Positions 7,936-16,776 are shown, numbered from the stretch's first letter. The stretch is 64,000 bases of DNA from Streptomyces sp. CB03234 (GCF_001905885.1 NZ_LIYH01000001.1:1242169-1306168), one strand, 5' to 3'. The notes: generated by a model from the sequence alone, not told the origin. Numbers and translations: made by a program.

Positions 7936-10746
7936 ATGCAGCAGGGGCCGCTGCACACCTGTGCCGCCGTCTTCCTCCCGGCCGCGCTGCCGCGTGAGGG
8001 CCGTGTCGCCTTCTGGTCCCCGGATGGCGTCCCCTTGCCGCTGCCGGTGTCCGGGGCCCGGCCCGAGACGATCACGATCGTGCGGGCGCACGGGGCCGGG
8101 GTGCGGAGCCGTGCGGTCCCGGCGGTGGTGCTGTCCGTCGCCGACGCCCTGCCCATGCTGGTCACCGCGCGGCACGACCCGGCCGCGCACCCCGCCGCCG
8201 CCTGCTGGGGCGCGGCCGCCCTGCACGCCCTCCACCTCGCCGGGCGTGGCAGGCTCCTGCCGGGGCTCACGGCGGACGACCTGGACGCCTGGCGCGCGGG
8301 ACCCCTGGATGCCGACGACATCGCCCACCTGCGGGCGGTCGCGGCGGCGATGCCGTACGAAGCCCATGCCGTGCCCGTGCGGGGCCTGCGGCCGCTCCAG
8401 CTGCCCGAACCGGAGGCCCTGGTGCGAGCGTTCCTCGACGCGGTAGCCGACACGCTGCCCCGTACGCCCGCCGCAGCGTACGCCGCGGGGGCGCCGTTCG
8501 CGGCCCGCGCCCCGCAGCACCTGCCCCGCGCGCGTGCCTGGGCCGCCGAGGCGGCGGCGGGCATGGACGCCGGCGTCCGCGTCTCACTCCGCCTCGACCT
8601 GTCCGGGTACGAGCTGTTCGACACCGTCCAGGAGGGGGGCGAGCAGCGGCAGGCCGCCGCCGCGCTGGTCCAGGTGCACAGCCTCGCCGACCCGACCCTG
8701 GTCGTCGACGCGGCCGCGCTGTGGGCGGGGGAGAGCACCGAGCACTTCGGGCCGCGCGCCCGGATCGACGCCGTGCTGGCGCTGCGGCGCGCGGCCCGCG
8801 TCTGGGGCCCGCTCGCCCGGCTGCTGGAGCGGGACGTCCCCGACGTCCTGTCGCTCACCGAGGACGAGCTGTACGAGCTGCTGGGCCCCGCCGCGACCCG
8901 GCTCGGCGCAGCCGGCGTGACCGTGCACTGGCCCAGGGAGCTGGCCCGGTCGCTCACCGCCGCCGCGGTCGTCCGGCCCGCACCCGGCTCGGCCACCGAC
9001 GGCACGGTGTTCTTCGACAGCGAGGAGCTGCTGAGGTTCAACTGGCAGCTCGCGCTGGACGGCGACCCGCTGACCGAGCGGGAGATGGACGCCCTCGCCG
9101 AGGCGCACCGCCCCATCGTGCGGCTGCGTGACCAGTGGGTGGTCGTCGACCCGGCCCTCGTACGCAAGGCGCGCAAGCGGGAGCTGGGGCTGCTGGAGCC
9201 CGTCGACGCGCTCGCCGTGGCGCTCAGCGGCACCGCCGAAGTCGACGGCGAGACGGTCGAAGCCGTCCCCGTGGGCGCGCTCGCCGCGCTGCGCGACCGG
9301 CTCGTCGCGGGCCCCGGCACCGTCGACCCGCCCCCCGGCCTGGACGCCACCCTTCGCGACTACCAACTGCGCGGCCTGGCCTGGCTCGACCTGATGACGT
9401 CCCTCGGCCTCGGCGGCTGCCTCGCCGACGACATGGGCCTGGGCAAGACCGTCACCCTCATCGCCCTCCACCTGCGCCGCGCCCGCCGGGCCCCCACTCT
9501 CGTCGTCTGCCCGGCGTCCCTGCTCGGCAACTGGCAGCGCGAGATCACCCGGTTCGCCCCCGGCGTACCGGTGCGCCGCTTCCACGGCACCGACCGCACC
9601 CTGGACGGCCTCGACGGGGGCTTCGTGCTCACCACGTACGGCACGATGCGGACCAGCGCCGAGCGGCTGGCCGCCCACGAGTGGGGCATGGTCGTCGCCG
9701 ACGAGGCCCAGCACGTCAAGAACCCGTTCTCCGCCACCGCCAAGGCGCTGCGCACCATCCCCGCGCCCGCGCGCGTCGCCCTCACCGGGACCCCCGTCGA
9801 GAACAACCTCTCCGAGCTGTGGGCGCTGCTCGACTGGACGACGCCGGGGCTCCTCGGCCCCCTCAAGGCGTTCCGCTCACGGCACGCGCGTGCCGTCGAG
9901 AACGCCGAGCAGATCGAGAACGACGAGGCGGTCGAGCGGCTCGCCCGGCTCGTCCGCCCCTTCCTGCTGCGCCGCAAGAAGTCCGACCCCGGCATCGTGC
10001 CCGAGCTGCCGCCCAAGACGGAGTCCGACCACCCCGTGCCCCTCACCCGCGAACAGGCCTCCCTCTACGAGGCGGTGGTGCGCGAGACGATGGGGCGGAT
10101 CGAGGGAGCGGAGGGCATCGCACGCCGCGGCCTGGTCATGAAGCTGCTGACGTCCCTGAAGCAGATCTGCAACCACCCCGCCCAGTACCTCAAGGAGGAG
10201 CCCGCACGGCTGGCCGGCCGCTCCGGCAAGCTGGCCCTGCTCGACGAACTCCTCGACACGATCCTGTCCGAGGACGGCTCCGTGCTGGTCTTCACCCAGT
10301 ACGTGACCATGGCGCGGCTGCTCACGTCGCACCTGGCGGCCCGCGCGGTCCCCTCCCAACTGCTGCACGGCGGGACGCCGGTGGCGGAGCGGGAGCGGAT
10401 GGTGGACCGGTTCCAGTCCGGCGAGGTGCCGGTGTTCGTGCTGTCCCTCAAGGCCGCCGGCACCGGCCTCAACCTCACCCGGGCCGGCCACGTCGTGCAC
10501 TACGACCGCTGGTGGAACCCGGCCGTCGAGGAGCAGGCCACCGACCGGGCGTACCGCATCGGCCAGACACAGCCGGTCCAGGTCCACCGGTTGATCGCGG
10601 AAGGGACGGTGGAGGACCGCATCGCGGAGATGCTGCTCGCCAAGCGTGCCCTGGCCGACGCGGTGCTGGGCTCCGGGGAGGCCGCCCTCACCGAGCTGAC
10701 CGACCGTGAACTGGCCGACCTCGTCTCCCTGAGGAGGCCGTCATGA
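7936..10746 (+). CDS. SNF2-family DEAD/DEAH helicase
   Basis: 936 residues, a Swi2/Snf2 ATPase. The N-terminal ~450 residues include the bacterial SNF2-associated region, with FFDSEELLRFNWQLALDGDP before the motor. The motor starts about residue 465: DDMGLGKT at 498-505 is Walker A, DEAQH at 589-593 is Walker B, and the helicase C domain ends with ATDRAYRIGQTQPVQVHRL near 868-886. Bacterial members remodel nucleoprotein or RNA polymerase complexes; the target here is unknown. The stop overlaps the ATG of the SWIM gene (ATGA), so the two are coupled. A weak damage-type promoter lies upstream. Confidence 0.92.
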   Translation: MQQGPLHTCAAVFLPAALPREGRVAFWSPDGVPLPLPVSGARPETITIVRAHGAGVRSRAVPAVVLSVADALPMLVTARHDPAAHPAAACWGAAALHALHLAGRGRLLPGLTADDLDAWRAGPLDADDIAHLRAVAAAMPYEAHAVPVRGLRPLQLPEPEALVRAFLDAVADTLPRTPAAAYAAGAPFAARAPQHLPRARAWAAEAAAGMDAGVRVSLRLDLSGYELFDTVQEGGEQRQAAAALVQVHSLADPTLVVDAAALWAGESTEHFGPRARIDAVLALRRAARVWGPLARLLERDVPDVLSLTEDELYELLGPAATRLGAAGVTVHWPRELARSLTAAAVVRPAPGSATDGTVFFDSEELLRFNWQLALDGDPLTEREMDALAEAHRPIVRLRDQWVVVDPALVRKARKRELGLLEPVDALAVALSGTAEVDGETVEAVPVGALAALRDRLVAGPGTVDPPPGLDATLRDYQLRGLAWLDLMTSLGLGGCLADDMGLGKTVTLIALHLRRARRAPTLVVCPASLLGNWQREITRFAPGVPVRRFHGTDRTLDGLDGGFVLTTYGTMRTSAERLAAHEWGMVVADEAQHVKNPFSATAKALRTIPAPARVALTGTPVENNLSELWALLDWTTPGLLGPLKAFRSRHARAVENAEQIENDEAVERLARLVRPFLLRRKKSDPGIVPELPPKTESDHPVPLTREQASLYEAVVRETMGRIEGAEGIARRGLVMKLLTSLKQICNHPAQYLKEEPARLAGRSGKLALLDELLDTILSEDGSVLVFTQYVTMARLLTSHLAARAVPSQLLHGGTPVAERERMVDRFQSGEVPVFVLSLKAAGTGLNLTRAGHVVHYDRWWNPAVEEQATDRAYRIGQTQPVQVHRLIAEGTVEDRIAEMLLAKRALADAVLGSGEAALTELTDRELADLVSLRRPS

Positions 10747-12041
10747 GCCCGCACCGCGACCGCCCCGGCGACCGCCCCGGCTCCCGCCCGGGCCCCGGCG
10801 CGCGCCGCGTCCCGCTGCACGACGACCGCCGCCGTACGTTCCCCCAGCTCGCCCCGGTCCAGGGGGGCGACGGGAAGTTCGCCGCCACCTGGTGGGGCAA
10901 CGCCTGGGTGGAGGCCCTGGAGGACACCGCCCTGGACCCGGCGCGCCTGGCACGCGGGCGTGCCTACGCCGCCACCGGGCACGTCGACGCCATCACCGTG
11001 ACGCCGGGGCGGGTCGTGGCGTACGTGCACGGCAGCCGCCCCCGCCCGTACCGCACCGAGATCCGGCTGCGGGTCCTCGGCGACGACGACTGGGAGCGTT
11101 TCCTGGACGCCGCCGCTGCCCGCCCCGACCACATCGCCGCCCTCCTCGACAAGGACGTGCCGCACGCCCTGGCCGCCGGAGTCGACCTGCTGCCGGGCCC
11201 GGGCGACCTGATCCCGGACTGCTCCTGCCCCGACCACGGCTACCCCTGCAAACACGCGGCCGCCCTGTGCTATCAGGCGGCGCGGCTCCTCGACGAGGAC
11301 CCGTTCGTGCTGTTCCTGATGCGCGGCCGAGGCGAACAGGAGATCCTCGCGGCGCTCAGCCACCGCAACGCCGCCCACGAGGCGGCCGAGACCACCGCCG
11401 CGCCCCCGCCCATGCCCACCGTGCCCGCCCGCACGGCCGTCACCTCCCCGCCCGCCACGACCCTGCCGCCGCCGCTGCCCGTCCCCGACCGGCCCGGCCG
11501 CCCACCGCTCTACCCCGAGGACCCGGACGCCCCCGACCCGCTGGCCCTGGAGATGCTGGCCACCGAGGCGGCAGCCCGCGCGCACACCTTCCTGACCACC
11601 GGGCAGGACCCGGTCGCCTCCCTCACCCCCTGGCAGGACGCCGTCCGCCTCGCGGCCGCCCACCCGGGCTCCGGCCTGACCGCCTCCACCCGCGCCCTCT
11701 ACCGTGACCTCGCCGCCGCCCTGGACCGCACCCCCGCCGACCTGGCCCGCGCGGTCGCCGCCTGGCGCCAGGGCGGACCGGCCGGGCTCGCCGTCCTGGA
11801 GGAGCCCTGGGACCCGCCGGCCGGCCCCTTCGACCGTGCCCGCCCCGCCCTGATCGCCGCCGACCTCCCGCACTTCCGCCCTTGGCGCAACCGCCTCTCC
11901 ACCCGCTCACTGCAACTGCGTTACGGCCGCGACGGGCTCTGGTACGGGTACGAATCGGACCCCGACCGGGAGGACTGGTGGCCGAGAGGCACCCCTGACG
12001 CGGACCCGGTGGGAGCACTCACCGACCTGCTGGAGCGCTGA
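10743..12041 (+). CDS. SWIM zinc-finger protein
   Basis: 432 residues. The SWIM finger is C160-x-C162 ... C169-x-H171 (DCSCPDHGYPCKHAAAL), a metal-binding DNA/protein interaction fold. Before it lies a conserved block (FAATWWGNAWVEALE, then RLARGRAYAATGHV) characteristic of the bacterial partners of SNF2 helicases. After it is a Pro/Ala-rich linker (about 215-260) and a helical region. The 4-nt ATGA overlap with the helicase and the conserved pairing of such genes suggest one complex. No catalytic domain is visible. Confidence 0.88.
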   Translation: MSPHRDRPGDRPGSRPGPGARRVPLHDDRRRTFPQLAPVQGGDGKFAATWWGNAWVEALEDTALDPARLARGRAYAATGHVDAITVTPGRVVAYVHGSRPRPYRTEIRLRVLGDDDWERFLDAAAARPDHIAALLDKDVPHALAAGVDLLPGPGDLIPDCSCPDHGYPCKHAAALCYQAARLLDEDPFVLFLMRGRGEQEILAALSHRNAAHEAAETTAAPPPMPTVPARTAVTSPPATTLPPPLPVPDRPGRPPLYPEDPDAPDPLALEMLATEAAARAHTFLTTGQDPVASLTPWQDAVRLAAAHPGSGLTASTRALYRDLAAALDRTPADLARAVAAWRQGGPAGLAVLEEPWDPPAGPFDRARPALIAADLPHFRPWRNRLSTRSLQLRYGRDGLWYGYESDPDREDWWPRGTPDADPVGALTDLLER

Positions 12042-12207
12042 CGGGCACGCCGCCGACCGGGGGACACGTCGTAAAGACCATGTGAGGGTTCGAATGAGCC
12101 GCCACTCGATGGGGTGAATGGCGGATGCGTCATAACCCGGCTTGCCTGTAAGGCGTTAATTCCGGTGCGGGCGGGTGCCCGTGAAAGTCTCCGGAAGGCA
12201 GGAAGCC

Positions 12208-12975
12208 ATGAGGCACACTCGCCGAAATGGTCTGGTCACACTGATGGCCACGGGTGGCGCGCTCGCTCTGGCGGCGGGTTATGCGCAGGCCGACTCCGAC
12301 GCGGCCGGTGCCGCGGCGGATTCGCCGGGGCTGATCTCCGGCAACACCGTGCAACTGCCGGTGGACGTCCCGGTCAACGTCTGCGGGAACACCGTCAATG
12401 TGGTCGGGATTCTCAACCCCGCGGCCGGCAACACATGCGCGAACAAGGGCGGCGGCCACGACCACAAGGACCGGCCCGGCACGCCGCACGGGAAGCCCGG
12501 CAAGCACGGTGAGCAGGGCGGCAAGAGCGGAAGCAAGAACGGCGGCGGCGCTTCGGCGGACGGTGCCGCGGTGAAGTCGCCGGGTGTGATCTCCGGCAAC
12601 GGCATCCAGCTGCCCATCGACCTGCCGGTCAACGTCAGCGGCAACTCCGTCAGCCTGGTCGGCATCCTCAACCCCACCTTCGGCAACGCCTCCAGCAACG
12701 GCGGCAGCAAGACGCCCGTCACGCCGCAGAAGCCGCCGAAGGACCACGACAAGCCCGTCTCCCCGCCCCAGAGCGACGGCCCCGCCACTCCGGTGCCCGC
12801 ACCGGCCGATCAGGCCCCCGCGCCGGTGCCGGTGGAGCGGACCAGCTCGACGGCGCTCGCGGAAACCGGCTCCGGCGCCGGCCTCATCGGCATCGGAGTG
12901 CCCGCCGCCATGGGCCTCATGCTCGGCGGTGGCCTCCTCTACCGCCGCTTCCGCCCCACGCCCGACCGCACGTGA
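12208..12975 (+). CDS. long chaplin with two chaplin domains and LAETG sorting signal
   Basis: 255 residues. Chaplins are secreted amyloid-forming surfactant proteins of aerial hyphae; long ones are covalently anchored by sortase. A signal peptide ends near the AYAQA site (about residues 1-30). Chaplin domain 1 (about 38-79) has SPGLISGNTVQLPVDVPVNV, then CGNTVNVVGILN and NTCAN. A hydrophilic Gly/Lys/His linker follows, then domain 2 (about 128-170) and a Pro-rich stalk. The C-terminus is LAETG, a hydrophobic helix and RRFRP, the class E-type sorting signal. Domain 2 has Ser in place of both conserved cysteines. The ATG at 12208 follows GGAAGGCAGGAAG. Confidence 0.92.
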   Translation: MRHTRRNGLVTLMATGGALALAAGYAQADSDAAGAAADSPGLISGNTVQLPVDVPVNVCGNTVNVVGILNPAAGNTCANKGGGHDHKDRPGTPHGKPGKHGEQGGKSGSKNGGGASADGAAVKSPGVISGNGIQLPIDLPVNVSGNSVSLVGILNPTFGNASSNGGSKTPVTPQKPPKDHDKPVSPPQSDGPATPVPAPADQAPAPVPVERTSSTALAETGSGAGLIGIGVPAAMGLMLGGGLLYRRFRPTPDRT

Positions 12976-12983
12976 ATTCCCGC

Positions 12984-13014
12984 GGCGGCCGGTCGCCCCG
13001 AGCACCCGGCCGCC
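12984..13014 (+). terminator. terminator hairpin between convergent chaplin and DUF2293 genes
   Basis: Perfect 9-bp arms GGCGGCCGG and CCGGCCGCC around a 13-nt loop, starting 9 nt after the chaplin stop. It could act in both directions. Confidence 0.6.
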
Positions 13015-13041
13015 CCGGCCCCGCCACCGTCGCCGCCGTTG

Positions 13042-13095
13042 CCGCCGGAACCGCCGGAACCGCCGGAACCGCCGGAACCGTCGGAACCGCCGGAA
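13042..13095 (+). repeat. 9-bp tandem repeat CCGCCGGAA, six units
   Basis: Six consecutive 9-bp units, one carrying a single C-to-T change, lie between the chaplin terminator and the 3' end of the DUF2293 gene. Confidence 0.9.
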
Positions 13096-13101
13096 CCGCC
13101 G

Positions 13102-13773
13102 TCACGGCCGCCAGGCGGCCAGCACCGACTCGATGACCGGTGCCACCCGGGTACGCGCCTGGCGGCGGGGGACACCGCGCATCAACAGGGCGTCGTACTC
13201 GGTGTCGAGATGCCGCACCGACGCCCGTACCGCCGCCGTGACCGCTCCCTCGTCCAGCGCCCGCCCCGCCGCCGTACGCCCCACGCGGCCGCTTCCCCGC
13301 TCCCCGGCGTGCCCCGCGATCTCGGCGGCACGCTCCGGCGGGCAGCCGGGGAAGAGGCGCAGGATCTCGTCGGCCAGCGCGGCCCGGAACCGCTCGTCCT
13401 CCACCGCCCGGCGCACCGCGTCCCGGGCCCGGCGGCGGGCCCGTGCCTCCGCGTCGGCCAGGCACGCCGCCTCCGCCCGCGCGAGGGCGGCCTCCTCCAC
13501 GAGGATGCCCTGGCGTTCGTACCGCGTACGGCGCCGGTTGTGGCGTACGACCACGGCCCACAGGCCGCTCGCCTCACGGGCCCTGCGGGTGAGTGCCGCG
13601 TCGCCGCGCGGCAGGTAGACCAGGTGGCCGAGGTCGGCGCAGTCCAGGCAGAGCGGCGCGTTGAACTCCAGGACCAGCCGGGGGAGCGGCCCACCGCGGC
13701 ACTCCGCGCAGTGCCGCCGTTTGAGCGGCTCGATCACCACGAGGGGGGCCGACACCGCCTGGGCCGCCGCCAT
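13102..13773 (-). CDS. DUF2293 domain protein
   Basis: 223 residues. The N-terminal half has a possible metal site with two CxxC pairs (HCAECRGG and LCLDCADLGH, about residues 21-25 and 41-47). The C-terminal part (from about residue 145) matches the short DUF2293 helical domain with FPGCPPERAAEIAGHA and VRHLDTEYD. Function is unknown. Its ATG is one base past the stop of the upstream membrane-protein gene (13775-14221), so the two form an operon. Confidence 0.7.
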   Translation of the reverse strand: MAAAQAVSAPLVVIEPLKRRHCAECRGGPLPRLVLEFNAPLCLDCADLGHLVYLPRGDAALTRRAREASGLWAVVVRHNRRRTRYERQGILVEEAALARAEAACLADAEARARRRARDAVRRAVEDERFRAALADEILRLFPGCPPERAAEIAGHAGERGSGRVGRTAAGRALDEGAVTAAVRASVRHLDTEYDALLMRGVPRRQARTRVAPVIESVLAAWRP

Positions 13774-13774
13774 G

Positions 13775-14221
13775 TCAGCGCACGCCGGGGGCCGCGGCCT
13801 CGATGAACGCGGTCAACGCCTCGACGGCCTCGGTCGAGCGGCGCTGCCGCTCCGCCTCGTCCTTCGCCTCGTGCATGCAGTGCGTCACCTCGAAGGCCTT
13901 GTACGCCTTTTCGACCGTCACGCCGTCCTCGCACACCAGCTGCACCCGGACGAGAGCCTGCCGGGCGGTGGCGCGCCGGTCGTACGACTCCAGGCGCGCG
14001 GACTCGGCATGCGAGCCGTTCCGGCGGTACCAGCGGGCGTTCTGCGCCTGCCGGTACTCGACGACCGCGTCCGCGAACGCGCTGTACGTCGAGATCCGTT
14101 CCTGGCGCAGCTGTTCGGCGCGCGTCAGGGCGGCGGTGCGCTGCGCAGCCCGGCCCTGGAAGAAGTGCGTGACGACCGCACCGAGCAGCGTGCCGACCAC
14201 GGCTATGAGCGCCGTCTCCAT
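13775..14221 (-). CDS. membrane-anchored helical protein of unknown function
   Basis: 148 residues. An N-terminal transmembrane helix (TALIAVVGTLLGAVVTHFF, residues 3-21) is followed by a long charged helical or coiled-coil region. This contains RAEQLRQERISTYSAFADAV and a second block with HCMHEAKDEAERQRR. The pattern is common in streptomycetes but I know no function. It is upstream of and abuts the DUF2293 gene. Its start codon faces a 175-bp spacer (14222-14396) with no convincing gene. Confidence 0.65.
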   Translation of the reverse strand: METALIAVVGTLLGAVVTHFFQGRAAQRTAALTRAEQLRQERISTYSAFADAVVEYRQAQNARWYRRNGSHAESARLESYDRRATARQALVRVQLVCEDGVTVEKAYKAFEVTHCMHEAKDEAERQRRSTEAVEALTAFIEAAAPGVR

Positions 14222-14396
14222 CGCTCCGTACTCCTCAATCCTTCGGTCCGGGCACGCCGGTGCTGAGGGGATTCTCTCGTGACAACGACAAGACTCAAAC
14301 AGTTCATCGCAGTTGAGAAGAGCGGACGGGCTGCCCGCGCGGCGCGTCAGGGCCCGGGGGCCGGCTACGCCTCGGGGCCCGCTCCCTTTCCCCGGC

Positions 14397-15608
14397 TCAC
14401 TGGCGGTACCCGCTCAGGAAGCGGCCGATCCGGCTGATCGCCGCGTCGAGATCGTCGACGTGCGGCAGGGTGAGGATGCGGAAGTGGTCCGGGCGCGGCC
14501 AGTTGAAGCCGGTGCCCTGCACCACTTGGATCTTCTCCCGCAGCAGCAGGTCCAGGACGAACTTCTCGTCGTCGTGGATGCGGTGCACCTTCGGATCGAG
14601 GCGCGGGAAGGCGTACAGCGCGCCCTTGGGTTTGACGCATGAGACGCCGGGAATGTCGTTGAGCTTCTCCCAGGCCTTGTCGCGCTGCTCATGGAGGCGG
14701 CCGCCGGGGGCGGTCAGCTCGTGGATGGACTGGCGGCCGCCGAGGGCGGCCTGGATGGCGTACTGGGCGGGGGCGTTGGCGCACAGGCGCATGGAGGCGA
14801 GCATGGTGAGCCCCTCCAGGTAGTTGCGCGCGTGCTGCTTGGGGCCGGTGACGACGAGCCAGCCGGAGCGGAAGCCCGCGACGCGGTACGTCTTGGACAG
14901 GCCGGAGAAGGTCAGGACGACCAGGTCGGGGGCGAGGGAGGCGGCGGTGTGGTGGACGGCGCCGTCGTACAGGATCTGGTCGTAGATCTCGTCGGCGAAC
15001 ACCATCAGCTGGTGGCGGCGGGCGAGGTCGAGGATGCCCTCGACGATCTCGCGCGGGTAGACGGCGCCGGTGGGGTTGTTGGGGTTGATGATGACGACGG
15101 CCTTGGTGCGGTCGGTGATCTTCGCGGCCATGTCGTCCAGGTCGGGGTACCAGTCGGCGGACTCGTCGCACAGGTAGTGCACCGGCCGGCCGCCGGAGAG
15201 GGCGGTGACGGCGGTCCACAGGGGGAAGTCGGGCGCCGGGATGAGGACTTCGTCGCCGTTCTCCAGGAGGGCCTGGACGGCCATGGAGACGAGTTCGGAG
15301 ACGCCGTTGCCGAGGAAGACGTCGTCGACGTCGACATCGGTGAGACCGAGGGCCTGGTAGCGCTGGGCGACGGCGCGGCGGGCGGAGAGGACGCCGCGGG
15401 AGTCGGTGTAGCCATGGGCCTGCGGGAGCATCCGGATCATGTCCTGGACGATCTCCTCGGGCGCCTCGAAGCCGAAGAGGGCCGGGTTGCCGGTGTTGAG
15501 GCGCAGCACGCTGTGGCCGGCCTCCTCCAGGGCGTTGGCGTGCTCGATGACCGGGCCGCGGATCTCGTAGCAGACCTCGCTGAGCTTGCTCGACTGCCGG
15601 AACTCCAT
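14397..15608 (-). CDS. alaA: PLP-dependent aminotransferase, AlaA-like
   Basis: 403 residues, a class I/II fold-type I aminotransferase close to E. coli AlaA (alanine/pyruvate). Seen: the substrate-binding LRLNTGNPALFGF start (about 35-47), NPNNPTG at 175-181, DEIYDQ near 206-211, and the PLP lysine in SGLSKTYRVAGFRSGW (K239). Length fits the family. Alanine specificity is inferred from overall resemblance. The ATG at 15608 has GGAGG upstream. It is divergent from an HxlR regulator over an 84-bp spacer with a double operator, so that regulator probably controls it. Confidence 0.85.
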   Translation of the reverse strand: MEFRQSSKLSEVCYEIRGPVIEHANALEEAGHSVLRLNTGNPALFGFEAPEEIVQDMIRMLPQAHGYTDSRGVLSARRAVAQRYQALGLTDVDVDDVFLGNGVSELVSMAVQALLENGDEVLIPAPDFPLWTAVTALSGGRPVHYLCDESADWYPDLDDMAAKITDRTKAVVIINPNNPTGAVYPREIVEGILDLARRHQLMVFADEIYDQILYDGAVHHTAASLAPDLVVLTFSGLSKTYRVAGFRSGWLVVTGPKQHARNYLEGLTMLASMRLCANAPAQYAIQAALGGRQSIHELTAPGGRLHEQRDKAWEKLNDIPGVSCVKPKGALYAFPRLDPKVHRIHDDEKFVLDLLLREKIQVVQGTGFNWPRPDHFRILTLPHVDDLDAAISRIGRFLSGYRQ

Positions 15609-15635
15609 GCGCGACGACCTCCAGAAGTGGTGTTG

Positions 15636-15670
15636 CTTGGTTTTACCAAGTGTGAGCTTGGAAAGTCCAA
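15636..15670 (+). promoter_or_regulatory. paired operator between alaA-like gene and HxlR regulator
   Basis: Two perfect dyads, CTTGGT-TTT-ACCAAG (15636-15650) and TTGGA-AAG-TCCAA (15658-15670), have centres 21 bp apart, i.e. two helical turns. The second overlaps the -35 region of the hxlR-side promoter. Confidence 0.65.
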
Positions 15671-15685
15671 CAACTTGTCTAGACT
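15658..15685 (+). promoter_or_regulatory. promoter of the HxlR gene, probably leaderless
   Basis: TTGGAA (15658-15663), 16 nt, TAGACT (15680-15685). The ATG at 15693 is only 7 nt after the -10 box and no Shine-Dalgarno is present, so the transcript should begin at or next to the start codon. Confidence 0.5.
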
Positions 15686-15692
15686 GCCTCGC

Positions 15693-16373
15693 ATGCCACG
15701 TCGACGAAGTTACGACCAGTACTGCGCCGCCGCCCGTGCCCTCGACGCCGTCGGTGACCGCTGGACGCTGCTGATCGTCCGCGAACTGCTCGCGGGTCCG
15801 CGCCGCTACACCGACCTGCACGCCGATCTCCCCGGCGTCAGTACGGACATGCTCGCCTCGCGGCTCAAGGACATGGAGCGCGACGACCTGGTGACCCGTC
15901 GCCGGCTGCCGCCGCCCGCTTCCGCGTACGTGTACGAACTCACCGACCGGGGGCGGGACCTGTTGCCCGTGCTGCGGGCCCTGGCGGCCTGGGGAGCCCC
16001 CGCTCTCGCCGAGCCCCGCCCCACGGACGCGGTGCGGGCGCACTGGTTTGCCATCCCGCTGCTGGACGCCCTGCAGGCGGCGGCCCCGGGGCCGGGAGTG
16101 GTCGAAGTCCGGCTCGACGAGGGGACGTTCCATGTCAGGCTGGGCGGCGACGCCGACAGCGGCCAGGTGACGTACGCCGACGGCCCCGCCGCTCACGAGC
16201 CGGACGTCTGCCTGCGGATGGACGCGGCGACGTGCGCGGCCGTGGCGGCCGGGGGTCTGTCGGTCGCCGAGGGTGTGAGGGCGGGGCGTATCGAGGTGGT
16301 GCGCGGGCCGGAGGGCGTGGCGGCGGCCGGTCGCGGCGACGCCGGGACGCTCGCCGGGAGCGCCCGCGCCTGA
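15693..16373 (+). CDS. HxlR-family regulator with C-terminal SCP2-like domain
   Basis: 226 residues. The N-terminal winged helix (about 5-100) has the HxlR hallmarks: CAAARALDAVGDRWTLLIVR, LLAGPRRYTDL and the recognition region GVSTDMLASRLKDMERDDLV. Residues ~110-215 (ALQAAAPGPGVVEVRLDE, then DVCLRMDAATCAAVAAGGL) resemble a sterol-carrier-protein-2 fold, a ligand-binding add-on seen in actinobacterial members. The ligand is unknown. It probably autoregulates and controls the divergent aminotransferase through the double operator. The start is fixed by HxlR alignment and the leaderless promoter. Confidence 0.85.
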   Translation: MPRRRSYDQYCAAARALDAVGDRWTLLIVRELLAGPRRYTDLHADLPGVSTDMLASRLKDMERDDLVTRRRLPPPASAYVYELTDRGRDLLPVLRALAAWGAPALAEPRPTDAVRAHWFAIPLLDALQAAAPGPGVVEVRLDEGTFHVRLGGDADSGQVTYADGPAAHEPDVCLRMDAATCAAVAAGGLSVAEGVRAGRIEVVRGPEGVAAAGRGDAGTLAGSARA

Positions 16374-16384
16374 ACGAGCGGGTG

Positions 16385-16750
16385 TCAGTGGGCGAGCGTC
16401 GCCCCGTACGCACCGAAGCCGGCGATCACCAGGCCGTCGCGGAAGGTCAGCACCTCGTAGACACGGTCACCGATCTGGTTCCGGTAGTCGATCACCAGCG
16501 CGTCGACGCCCACCCGTATGTCCAGCACCTCGAAGTGCAGGTCGGGAATGCGCCGTAGCCCCTCGGTCCAGTACGCGCGCAGCGCGTCCTTGCCGCGCAC
16601 GGTGCCGGAAGGGTCGCCGTAGCAGCGGCTGACCATGGGGGAGGAGAAGGTCACGTCGTCGTGGTAGCGGGCGAGGATGCGGTCGATGTCATGGGAGTTC
16701 CAGTCGTCCCGCCACTGCGTGGCGAACCTCCGCGCGAATTCCAGGTCCAT
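16385..16750 (-). CDS. nuclear transport factor 2 / SnoaL-like protein
   Basis: 121 residues with the NTF2-like cone fold pattern: WNSHDIDRILARYHDDVTFS at the start, GKDALRAYWTEGL, and a C-terminal sheet VYEVLTFRDGLVIAGFGAYG. Family members are small ligand-binding proteins or isomerases; no catalytic assignment is possible. It lies 18 nt downstream of the MerR gene, which follows an SDR, so the three probably share a transcript. Confidence 0.8.
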   Translation of the reverse strand: MDLEFARRFATQWRDDWNSHDIDRILARYHDDVTFSSPMVSRCYGDPSGTVRGKDALRAYWTEGLRRIPDLHFEVLDIRVGVDALVIDYRNQIGDRVYEVLTFRDGLVIAGFGAYGATLAH

Positions 16751-16763
16751 GGACGGATGTCAC

Positions 16764-16776
16764 GTGCATCATGCAC
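16764..16776 (-). promoter_or_regulatory. 13-bp palindrome before the NTF2-like gene
   Basis: GTGCAT-C-ATGCAC spans the MerR stop codon and lies 13 nt upstream of the NTF2-like ATG. It may be an operator; the short stem makes a terminator unlikely. Confidence 0.3.

Noticed and set aside
15609..16196. N-terminal extension of the aminotransferase
   Set aside because: It runs antisense through the HxlR gene and the operator; the family N-terminus fits the ATG at 15608.
16381..16402. Additional TGTCAGTG box on the plus strand
   Set aside because: The -10 position reads TCGCCC rather than TAnnnT and the site lies over the 3' end of the NTF2-like gene, with no plus-strand gene following.
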